The notes below the pieces were generated by a model. That model did not search any database and was not told the origin of the DNA. It was given only the letters and a program-made list of their open reading frames with translations. From assembly GCA_000436915.1 (NCBI GenBank), contig HF994149.1, positions 1-7,729 on the forward strand: a stretch of DNA of 7,729 bases, given 5' to 3'. Shown here in pieces: positions 1 to 4,926 of this stretch (its first letter is position 1; each line of letters starts with the position of its first letter). The position numbers and the translations under genes are program-made. The DNA is from Prevotella sp. CAG:1092. Its GTDB lineage: Bacteria > Bacteroidota > Bacteroidia > Bacteroidales > Bacteroidaceae.

Positions 1-398
1 ATAGCTACCTTAACATAGTCACCAAAGAAATGAGCAACAAGCTCTTGCGTAGCTGCATAAAACTTATTGCTTACAACTGCCAACTTCGCCCCACCCTCGC
101 TTAAGCGTTTTAGCATATCCATGATACCAGGATAAGGGGCTGTGGTATCAAGATTGTGGTGCATATAGTGTTCACGGAATGTGGCATACGCCTTTTCAAA
201 GTCAGCATTCTCCTCACCTCCAGGCACCGCCCTTATCATAAGCATTTTCACACCATTACCTACAAACTGGCGAACTTCGTCAAGCGAACGTTCTGGCATT
301 CCACAACTGCGCAAAGCATAATTGCAGCTGGCAGCAAGGTCGCCCAATGTGCTAAGCAATGTACCATCGAGGTCGAAGATATAAGTATTGTATTTCAT
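1..398 (-). CDS. gph: HAD-family phosphatase, phosphoglycolate phosphatase type (3' end outside the window)
   Basis: About 132 N-terminal residues are visible; the gene runs off the left edge. I read the start as the ATG at 398-396. The start is followed by MKYNTYIFDLDGTLL, giving HAD motif I DLDGT at residues 9-13 (nucleophile Asp9, acid/base Asp11). A helical cap of the C1 type follows at roughly residues 17-90, with the GNGV stretch near 47-50 that is common in Gph proteins. Motif II is VVSNK at 108-112 (Ser110). Motif III (Lys) and motif IV (acidic pair) would lie beyond the edge and cannot be checked. Family members dephosphorylate 2-phosphoglycolate or similar small phosphoesters in the cytosol, and substrate cannot be fixed from sequence alone. 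It is divergent from mltG and has its own promoter and an unusual repeated leader. A related HAD hydrolase such as beta-phosphoglucomutase is less likely, given the GNGV signature. Confidence 0.85.
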   Translation of the reverse strand, partial: MKYNTYIFDLDGTLLSTLGDLAASCNYALRSCGMPERSLDEVRQFVGNGVKMLMIRAVPGGEENADFEKAYATFREHYMHHNLDTTAPYPGIMDMLKRLSEGGAKLAVVSNKFYAATQELVAHFFGDYVKVA

Positions 399-400
399 CT

Positions 401-488
401 TTTTCCTATTTTTAGTTCTTCGTATATGTCTATTTAAAGTTCTTCGAATTTCTATTTTACTTCTTCACTCTTTATTTCATTTCTTCAT
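401..488 (-). repeat. Four degenerate tandem repeats in the 5' leader of the HAD phosphatase gene
   Basis: Read on the minus strand, the leader has four copies of a unit close to YGAAGAAnTnAAATAG, starting at 487, 467, 446 and 422 (periods 20, 21 and 24 nt). The two gene-proximal copies are clearest: on the plus strand CTATTTTTAGTTCTTCG (406-422) and CTATTTAAAGTTCTTCG (430-446) match at 15 of 17 positions. The copies at 452-467 and 473-488 are weaker. The unit is A-rich, as expected of Bacteroidota translation-initiation regions, so it may simply be repeated ribosome-attracting sequence. No known RNA family was recognised. Confidence 0.5.
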
Positions 489-503
489 CAGAATTTCCTC
501 CTT
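477..503 (-). other. Strong Shine-Dalgarno followed by a three-codon reading frame (M-K-K-stop)
   Basis: On the minus strand, AAGGAGG (503-497) is a full anti-Shine-Dalgarno match. Eight nt later comes ATG AAG AAA TGA (488-477). This is the best ribosome-binding site seen in the intergenic regions here, yet it leads to only three codons. The ATG is exactly 90 nt upstream of, and in frame with, the HAD phosphatase start, with two TGA codons between them. It could be a minimal upstream ORF, a relic of an older N-terminus, or chance. Confidence 0.35.
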
Positions 504-511
504 GGTCGATG

Positions 512-542
512 CAAAGGTATAACTATTTTTATTCACCCACAA
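512..542 (-). promoter_or_regulatory. Bacteroidota-type promoter for the HAD phosphatase gene
   Basis: On the minus strand, TACCTTTG at 519-512 matches the -7 consensus TAnnTTTG. A TTG lies at 542-540 with a 20-nt spacer, matching the -33 element spacing. Predicted transcription start is about 505, giving an untranslated leader of roughly 105 nt before the ATG at 398. Inferred from consensus only. Confidence 0.6.
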
Positions 543-610
543 TATTACCCTCCGTTTTATTTATGTTGAATTACTGCAATTAAATTACATTATATGTATA
601 GCAGAGCATA

Positions 611-659
611 AATGCAAATTTTGTTTTGCTATTTCGCTCATTTGCATTACCTTTGCATT
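611..659 (+). repeat. Inverted and direct repeats around the mltG promoter
   Basis: AATGCAAAT (611-619) and its exact reverse complement ATTTGCATT (640-648) flank the -33 element with a 20-nt spacer. A further TTTGCATT at 652-659 repeats 641-648 at an 11-bp offset, about one helical turn. This could be an operator for an unknown dimeric regulator. The composition is AT-rich, so chance is possible. Confidence 0.35.
625..655 (+). promoter_or_regulatory. Bacteroidota-type promoter for mltG
   Basis: TTTG at 625-628, a 19-nt spacer and TACCTTTG at 648-655 match the -33/-7 consensus of the primary Bacteroidota sigma factor. Predicted start of transcription is around 661, leaving a leader of about 20 nt before the ATG at 680. 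This element also argues against any translation start upstream of 680. Confidence 0.7.
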
Positions 660-679
660 GTTTATTGACAAGCATTATT

Positions 680-1726
680 ATGAAAGCAAGCAAAACAAGA
701 CGTTTTCTCATACCGACAATACTATGCGGTATGGCTCTAGTAGGCATTGTCTACTACTATTTTTTTGCCTCATTCAGCAAGACAGATGAGACACAATATG
801 TTTATATTGACGACGACGACAACGCCGACTCTGTGTACCACAAACTCTCAGACATCGCCACCATACATGGTCTAAATGCCTTCACCATCATGGCTCGCCA
901 TAGCGGTTATGCCGACCACGTGAAGACAGGACGCTACGCTATCAAACCTGGCGAAGGATCATTCGTGGTGTTCCGCCATATTAAGAATGGTATGCAGACT
1001 CCTGTTAGCCTCACCATTCCTTCGGTGCGTACTATCGGTCGACTATCTGCAGAACTTGCTAAGCATCTTATGCTCGACAGTACTGAGATTGCAACAGCAC
1101 TCACCGACGAGGCTACATGCAAGAAATATGGCTACGACACCACAACAATAGCATGTATGTTTATTCCAAACACCTACGACATCTATTGGAATATTTCATT
1201 AGAGAAATTCCTCGATCGTATGGATAAAGAGAATGAGCATTTCTGGAATGCAGAACGCACCACAAAGGCTAAGGCTCTGAAGCTCACACCTAACGAGGTG
1301 ATAACTCTTGCCAGCATCATCGACGAAGAAACTGCCAACAATGGCGAAAAGCCTATGGTTGCAGGAATGTACTACAACCGCTTGATGCTTCGCAACGCTG
1401 AATATCCTTCAGGAATGCCTCTGCAAGCAGACCCAACCATAAAATATGCATGGCAGGATTTCGACCTCCGACGCATTTACCATAAGTTGCTCACTATCGA
1501 TAGCCCTTACAACACTTATCGTTATGCAGGTTTACCTCCTGGTCCTATCCGCATACCATCGGTTGCTGGTATCGATGCAGTGCTCAACCTCACTCACCAC
1601 GATTATCTTTACATGTGTGCAAAGGAAGACTTCAGTGGCACTCACAATTTTGCCCGCACATATAAAGAACATCTTGCCTATGCAGCAAAATATTCAGCAG
1701 CACTAAATGCGAGGGGAATAAAATAA
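680..1726 (+). CDS. mltG: Endolytic murein transglycosylase MltG (YceG-like)
   Basis: A 348-residue inner-membrane protein whose family cleaves nascent glycan strands and so limits peptidoglycan chain length. Residues 1-8 are basic and cytoplasmic (MKASKTRR) and residues 9-30 form one transmembrane helix. A LysM-like region follows at about 40-110, then the catalytic YceG domain to the C-terminus. ASIIDEET at 211-218 is the active-site motif; by alignment from memory Glu217 matches the catalytic Glu218 of E. coli MltG, while the preceding acidic position is Asp215 instead of Glu. Other family blocks are LQADPT (248-253), SPYNTY (275-280), GLPPGPI (284-290) and the HNF block near 322. Length is normal for the family (about 330-350). 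I chose the ATG at 680 because a TTG at 626 in the same frame falls inside the -33 promoter element, and the helix begins properly from Met680. It appears monocistronic, with its own promoter and a terminator 31 bp after the stop. Confidence 0.95.
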   Translation: MKASKTRRFLIPTILCGMALVGIVYYYFFASFSKTDETQYVYIDDDDNADSVYHKLSDIATIHGLNAFTIMARHSGYADHVKTGRYAIKPGEGSFVVFRHIKNGMQTPVSLTIPSVRTIGRLSAELAKHLMLDSTEIATALTDEATCKKYGYDTTTIACMFIPNTYDIYWNISLEKFLDRMDKENEHFWNAERTTKAKALKLTPNEVITLASIIDEETANNGEKPMVAGMYYNRLMLRNAEYPSGMPLQADPTIKYAWQDFDLRRIYHKLLTIDSPYNTYRYAGLPPGPIRIPSVAGIDAVLNLTHHDYLYMCAKEDFSGTHNFARTYKEHLAYAAKYSAALNARGIK

Positions 1727-1757
1727 AACACTTGAATAATAGCTAATTATCAAGCAT

Positions 1758-1787
1758 AAAAAGGGATGCAAAGTAGCATCCCTTTTT
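1758..1787. terminator. Intrinsic terminator, probably bidirectional, between mltG and pdxT
   Basis: A perfect 12-bp stem, AAAAAGGGATGC (1758-1769) with GCATCCCTTTTT (1776-1787), closes a six-base loop AAAGTA. The arms supply a T-run on each strand, so the hairpin can end mltG (stop 1726) on the plus strand and pdxT (stop 1857) on the minus strand, as expected between convergent genes. Confidence 0.85.
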
Positions 1788-1810
1788 AGTATACACCAAA
1801 TTCAATTTAC

Positions 1811-1842
1811 AATTACAATCTTGTAATTATCAGCGTATGCTG
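1811..1842. repeat. Two short hairpins between pdxT and the shared terminator
   Basis: AATTACAA (1811-1818) and TTGTAATT (1821-1828) form a perfect 8-bp palindrome with a 2-nt centre. CAGC (1831-1834) and GCTG (1839-1842) frame a GTAT loop. Both lie in the 3' untranslated stretch of pdxT. They may protect the mRNA 3' end or bind protein; no function is evident. Confidence 0.3.
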
Positions 1843-1856
1843 AATGATGAAGATTA

Positions 1857-2429
1857 TTATTTGTTGTTTATCATACTCAAGAAATACTTGTGTATTTCCA
1901 AACTATCGTTGAGCTCAGGATGGAAGGCTGTGACAAGCTGATTGCCCTGACGAGCAGCAACAATTTTGCCCTCTACTTCTGCCAACACTTCAGCATCGCC
2001 CCACACCTCTTTTATATATGGTGCACGGATAAATGTCATTGGGATGTTGCCCTCGATGCCTTTCATCGGAGCCTCGATATAGAAACTACCGAGCTGACGA
2101 CCATAGGCATTACGCAAGGCAGTGATATCCATAGTGGCAATACGATGGCTTGGTTCGCCCTCGATATTTTTGGCAAGGAGTATCAAGCCTGCACAAGTCC
2201 CATAAACAGGAAGTCCTGCGACAATGGCATCCTTAACTGGTTGCATCAAACCAAGCTCGTTGAGAAGTTTAGCCTGTGTAGTGCTCTCACCACCTGGGAT
2301 AATAAGACCATCCTTTGGCTGATCCCAATCCTTAAGTTGGCGAATCTCAAAACTTTCTACACCAAGCTGTTCCAACTTCTGACGATGCTCAGCAAAAGCA
2401 CCTTGCAATGCTAATACAGCTATTCTCAT
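1857..2429 (-). CDS. pdxT: Pyridoxal 5'-phosphate synthase glutaminase subunit PdxT
   Basis: A 190-residue class I glutamine amidotransferase that hydrolyses glutamine and channels the ammonia to PdxS for PLP synthesis (DXP-independent route, cytosol). The start MRIAVLALQGAFAEH is diagnostic. IPGGEST (44-50) forms the oxyanion-side loop. The nucleophile is Cys79 in YGTCAG, with His170 and Glu172 in AFHPEL (168-173); these triad positions are the same as in B. subtilis PdxT. Length is typical for the family. Its ATG (2429-2427) overlaps the pdxS stop codon as TAATG, so translation is probably coupled and the two subunits are made together. No truncation or missing key residue is seen. The gene ends 70 bp from the shared terminator. 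Confidence 0.97.
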   Translation of the reverse strand: MRIAVLALQGAFAEHRQKLEQLGVESFEIRQLKDWDQPKDGLIIPGGESTTQAKLLNELGLMQPVKDAIVAGLPVYGTCAGLILLAKNIEGEPSHRIATMDITALRNAYGRQLGSFYIEAPMKGIEGNIPMTFIRAPYIKEVWGDAEVLAEVEGKIVAARQGNQLVTAFHPELNDSLEIHKYFLSMINNK

Positions 2430-3325
2430 TATTTTCCTCTTTCTGCCATAAGGAGTGCAATCTCCTGCTCGTTGATACCAACCATTGCCTCACCGAGGTC
2501 TTCGCTAAGTTCTGCCAACATCTTAGGGTCGTTGTAGTTGGTAACAGCCTTTACGATAGCCTGAGCACGCTTAGCAGGGTTGCCCGACTTGAAGATACCA
2601 GAACCTACGAACACACCCTCTGCACCAAGCTGCATCATCAAAGCAGCATCGGCAGGAGTAGCAACACCACCAGCAGCGAAGTTTACAACTGGCAACTTGC
2701 CATTCTCATGCACATACTTAACCAACTCGTAAGGAGCCTGCAACTGCTTAGCAGCCTCGAAGAGTTCGTCTTCGCTCATAGAAACCAATCGACGAATTTC
2801 GCTCTGCATCATGCGCATGTGGGTAACAGCCTGAACAACATCGCCTGTACCTGGTTCTCCCTTAGTACGAATCATTGTTGCACCCTCGGCAATACGACGG
2901 AGAGCCTCACCAAGATTCTTTGCTCCACAAACAAAAGGAACATCAAACTTAGTTTTATCGATATGGTAAACATTATCAGCAGGTGAGAGAACTTCGCTCT
3001 CATCGATATAATCGATTTCGATAGCCTGAAGAATCTGAGCCTCTGCAAAATGGCCGATACGGCACTTAGCCATAACAGGGATAGAAACAGCCTCCTGGAT
3101 GCCCTTGATCATCTTTGGGTCGCTCATACGAGAAACACCACCTGCAGCACGAATGTCGGCAGGAATACGCTCCAGAGCCATAACTGCACATGCACGAGCC
3201 ATAACTGCACATGCACCGGCAGCCTCTGCGATACGAGCCTGCTCTGGAGTTGTAACGTCCATAATAACACCACCCTTGAGCATCTGAGCCAAGTTGCGGT
3301 TCAATTCTTGTCTGTTTTCTGTCAT
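2429..3325 (-). CDS. pdxS: Pyridoxal 5'-phosphate synthase synthase subunit PdxS, with a 7-residue internal duplication
   Basis: The (beta/alpha)8 subunit that builds PLP from ribose 5-phosphate, glyceraldehyde 3-phosphate and ammonia from PdxT; in known cases twelve PdxS and twelve PdxT assemble. Of 298 residues, the family blocks are KGGVIMDV (17-24, Asp23), VMAKCRIGH (84-92, catalytic Lys87), YIDESEVL (106-113), RTKGEPGTG (153-161, Lys155) and the phosphate-binding region NFAAGGVATP to GVFVGSGIF. These equal B. subtilis Asp24, Lys81 and Lys149 once an offset is allowed. That offset exposes an oddity: where relatives read GACAVMALERIP, this protein reads GACAVMA, then RACAVMA, then LERIP. 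The extra seven residues (44-50) come from an exact 21-bp duplication. They fall in or beside strand beta2, next to the conserved ERIPADIRAAGG segment. Without them the length would be 291. All catalytic residues remain, but folding or activity may be altered. It forms an operon with pdxT. Confidence 0.95.
   Translation of the reverse strand: MTENRQELNRNLAQMLKGGVIMDVTTPEQARIAEAAGACAVMARACAVMALERIPADIRAAGGVSRMSDPKMIKGIQEAVSIPVMAKCRIGHFAEAQILQAIEIDYIDESEVLSPADNVYHIDKTKFDVPFVCGAKNLGEALRRIAEGATMIRTKGEPGTGDVVQAVTHMRMMQSEIRRLVSMSEDELFEAAKQLQAPYELVKYVHENGKLPVVNFAAGGVATPADAALMMQLGAEGVFVGSGIFKSGNPAKRAQAIVKAVTNYNDPKMLAELSEDLGEAMVGINEQEIALLMAERGK
3175..3216 (-). repeat. Perfect 21-bp tandem duplication inside pdxS
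   Basis: Positions 3175-3195 and 3196-3216 are identical at all 21 bases, with no base between the copies. The unit begins GAGCCATAAC on the plus strand. Being a multiple of three, it keeps the frame and duplicates seven codons (encoded RACAVMA, residues 44-50). Complete identity, including third codon positions, suggests a recent event. Replication slippage could create or remove it. Confidence 0.97.
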
Positions 3326-3365
3326 TGTTCTAATTATATTAATGTTTTACTTAATTCGTTATTCA

Positions 3366-3416
3366 GTATTGCATAAAACTAAAAACAGGTACACAAAACA
3401 CCTGCCTTAGCAATAC
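3366..3416 (-). promoter_or_regulatory. Structured 5' leader of pdxST, with a terminator-like hairpin
   Basis: Read on the minus strand, the leader can fold into nested stems: GTATTG (3416-3411) with CAATAC (3371-3366), CTAA (3410-3407) with TTAG (3382-3379), and CAGGT (3404-3400) with ACCTG (3390-3386). The inner stem can extend by two G-U pairs. It is followed at once by TTTTTAG (3385-3379), so the inner hairpin alone resembles a weak intrinsic terminator, while the larger fold would pair part of that T-run. The structure starts almost at the predicted transcription start. It may stabilise the mRNA, attenuate pdxST, or end transcripts coming from the regulator gene. No known riboswitch class was recognised. 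Confidence 0.45.
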
Positions 3417-3421
3417 GGGAG

Positions 3422-3450
3422 CAAAGGTAAAACAAAAAGAACGCAGACAA
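3422..3450 (-). promoter_or_regulatory. Bacteroidota-type promoter for pdxST
   Basis: On the minus strand, TACCTTTG (3429-3422) is a full match to the -7 consensus, identical to the -7 elements of the other two promoters in this window. A TTG at 3450-3448 lies 18 nt upstream, slightly short of the usual 19-21, so the promoter may depend on an activator. Predicted transcription start is about 3416, with a leader of roughly 90 nt. Confidence 0.6.
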
Positions 3451-3462
3451 TAATTCTGTTCG

Positions 3463-3489
3463 CAAATTGACAACAATATAATCAATTTG
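3463..3489. promoter_or_regulatory. Candidate operator: 8+8 bp perfect inverted repeat upstream of the pdxST promoter
   Basis: CAAATTGA (3463-3470) and TCAATTTG (3482-3489) are exact reverse complements separated by 11 bp. Outer GTT (3458-3460) and AAC (3490-3492) extend the symmetry if a 2-nt offset is allowed. The half-site centres are 19 bp apart, near two helical turns. The element ends 12 bp upstream of the -33 box and is centred near -60, a usual place for an activator. The neighbouring AraC-type regulator is the obvious candidate ligand, by inference only. A tandem CAATTAG pair at 3527-3540 overlaps the regulator's stop codon and is probably incidental. Confidence 0.45.
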
Positions 3490-3536
3490 AACAAATGGCA
3501 ATTACTGCAATCTTATTAGATTCCAACAATTAGCAA

Positions 3537-4421
3537 TTAGCTATTCTTGCGGAACTGCATAGGAGTGCACCCCATCGACTTCTTAAAGAACTTATTGAAA
3601 TGCGACTGCGACGAGAACCCATACTCGAAGGCTATTTCCTGTATGGATTTTGTGGTAGAAAGTAGTTGCTGACGAATGGCAGCAATAAGGTAGTCGTCGA
3701 TGATTTGCTTCGGCGACTTATTGGCTATCTTCTTACACACCTGTGCAAGATAGCGTGGAGAAACATTCAGTACGTCAGCATAATATGCCACATCACTATT
3801 GGTGAAGAAATGCTTTTCCACATTATTAATAAAATCAGAATATAATTCCGACGAACGGTCATAGAGTCCATCGAGCATAGGTTTACGACTATTTACATAA
3901 GCCTTTGCACTCTCCAAAGCCTCGTCGATAGGTTTGTCTTGCGACAGATAATAAGCTATGGCGCTGGAGTAAGCATTGTTCTGACCATGGTGGGCCATTC
4001 GTTGCTCAATAACAATAGTACAAAGAGGAAGCAAGCGACGACGAATTTCGTTGACTACATTATCGCCAACAAGCTTCTCGCCCTTACTCGAAACGAATAT
4101 TGGGTCGTAGACCACATAGCGTGGCTTATAGCGTTGGAGCACATCGACAATAACATCGATTACAGCCACAGAGCGCAACAATCCTATCTTGATAACAGCA
4201 GGCTGAACGTCGTTGACGATAGCTTCTATCTGTCCAGCAACAATCTCGGCTGGCAGATCATAGAATTTCTGAATACCAAGGGTGTTCTGCATGGTGATAG
4301 AGGTGATTGCCGAAACTGCACACCCACCCAAAGCAGAGATGGTATTGATATCTGCTTGAACACCGGACCCGCCTGTAGAGTCGGATCCGGTGATTGTCAG
4401 TATAGCATTTATGTTACGCAA
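3537..4421 (-). CDS. AraC-family regulator with a truncated ThiD/PdxK-like kinase domain; probable regulator of pdxST
   Basis: A cytosolic protein of 294 residues with two modules. Residues 5-180 resemble HMP/pyridoxine kinases (ThiD/PdxK, ribokinase fold): LTITGSDSTGGSGVQAD (8-24), ITSITMQNTLG (39-49), IKIGLL (77-82) and VYDPIFVSSKGEKL (104-117) match the substrate-binding half. After LLPLCTIVI (130-138), about 80 residues expected in a true kinase (TPN..EA and KGGH blocks) are missing. The anion-hole motif HGTG(C/D) is replaced by HGQNN (145-149) before YSSAIAYYLS and AKAYV, so phosphate transfer is very unlikely. Residues 205-294 form a full AraC domain with two helix-turn-helix units, ending GCTPMQF. 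I infer a one-component sensor that binds a B6 vitamer or an HMP-like ligand. The start is TTG at 4421 because no in-frame ATG lies upstream and the next Met is residue 44, inside the domain. It begins 28 nt after the amylase-AlaX stop and ends 87 bp before the pdxST promoter. A degenerate thiamine regulator is the main alternative. Confidence 0.88.
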   Translation of the reverse strand: MRNINAILTITGSDSTGGSGVQADINTISALGGCAVSAITSITMQNTLGIQKFYDLPAEIVAGQIEAIVNDVQPAVIKIGLLRSVAVIDVIVDVLQRYKPRYVVYDPIFVSSKGEKLVGDNVVNEIRRRLLPLCTIVIEQRMAHHGQNNAYSSAIAYYLSQDKPIDEALESAKAYVNSRKPMLDGLYDRSSELYSDFINNVEKHFFTNSDVAYYADVLNVSPRYLAQVCKKIANKSPKQIIDDYLIAAIRQQLLSTTKSIQEIAFEYGFSSQSHFNKFFKKSMGCTPMQFRKNS

Positions 4422-4449
4422 TTTTATATAAAATACTAAGTGTGAGAGA

Positions 4450-4926
4450 TTATTGCACCACCTTAAATCTTATGCGGAACGAATGAGTCTGCTCATCCCA
4501 GTTGGTGCCAAGGAGTTCGAATCGTCCTATCTGGCTTGTTGAACGGACATGCTTGCCTATGCAAGGACAAACGTCGAAGTCGCCAATGCGAACAAGACGA
4601 ACTTGCTGTGAAGCATCCTCTGGCAAACGCGACTTGTCGATACCCTTTGGCAAGTTGTCCTTGTCTACAACCTCGAAGGTTACAGGCAGGTCGGCATCAA
4701 TAAGTTGTTGCATCTGCTGTTCAATAGCCTTTTCCTCTTGACGAGCAGGCTTATGGTCGAGGATGTAGCTTATCTTGCTCTTCTTGCGCTCCACATGTGC
4801 ATTGCGCGAACGTTCGCAACCAAACATTCTTACCATCACCTGGTTCAACAGGTGTTCGGCTGTATGAGCTGGAGGGAATTCTTCCTTGTTGTGCTCATTA
4901 AACAGATAATCTGCAGTCTCCTTCAT
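4450..4926 (-). other. AlaX-like trans-editing module, possibly a separate gene start inside the fused frame
   Basis: The ATG at 4926-4924 is in frame with the amylase and begins MKETADYLFNEH, a natural N-terminus for a small AlaX protein (158 residues to the stop at 4450). HTAEHLLNQ, the RNAHVERKKSKISYI block and CIGKHVRSTSQIGRF follow in the usual order, giving a complete HxxxH plus CxxxH zinc site. The bases TAATG at 4928-4924 would be a stop/start overlap in a shifted frame, the arrangement seen at pdxS/pdxT. Internal initiation here could make the module as a free protein. There is no strong Shine-Dalgarno upstream. Confidence 0.6.

Noticed and set aside
626..679. An 18-codon N-terminal extension of mltG starting at TTG 626
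   Set aside because: It overlaps the -33 and -7 promoter elements, and the natural MltG N-terminus (short basic stretch plus transmembrane helix) starts at the ATG at 680.
1890..2986. Plus-strand open frames opposite pdxT and pdxS
   Set aside because: They lie wholly antisense to two unmistakable conserved genes and have no domain-like features.
3509..3522. Hairpin AATCT-TATT-AGATT as terminator of the regulator gene
   Set aside because: The stem is only 5 bp, AT-rich and without a T-run; it is more likely chance.
3326..3536. A TPP (thiamine) riboswitch between the ThiD-like regulator and pdxS
   Set aside because: The CUGAGA and ACCUGA core motifs of the THI box are not present in a suitable arrangement; only a single ACCTG arm occurs, within a simple hairpin.
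3537..4421. Calling this gene a pseudogene of thiD
   Set aside because: The frame is open throughout, the deletion and the changed anion-hole motif leave flanking secondary structure in register, and a complete AraC domain follows, which suggests reuse rather than decay.
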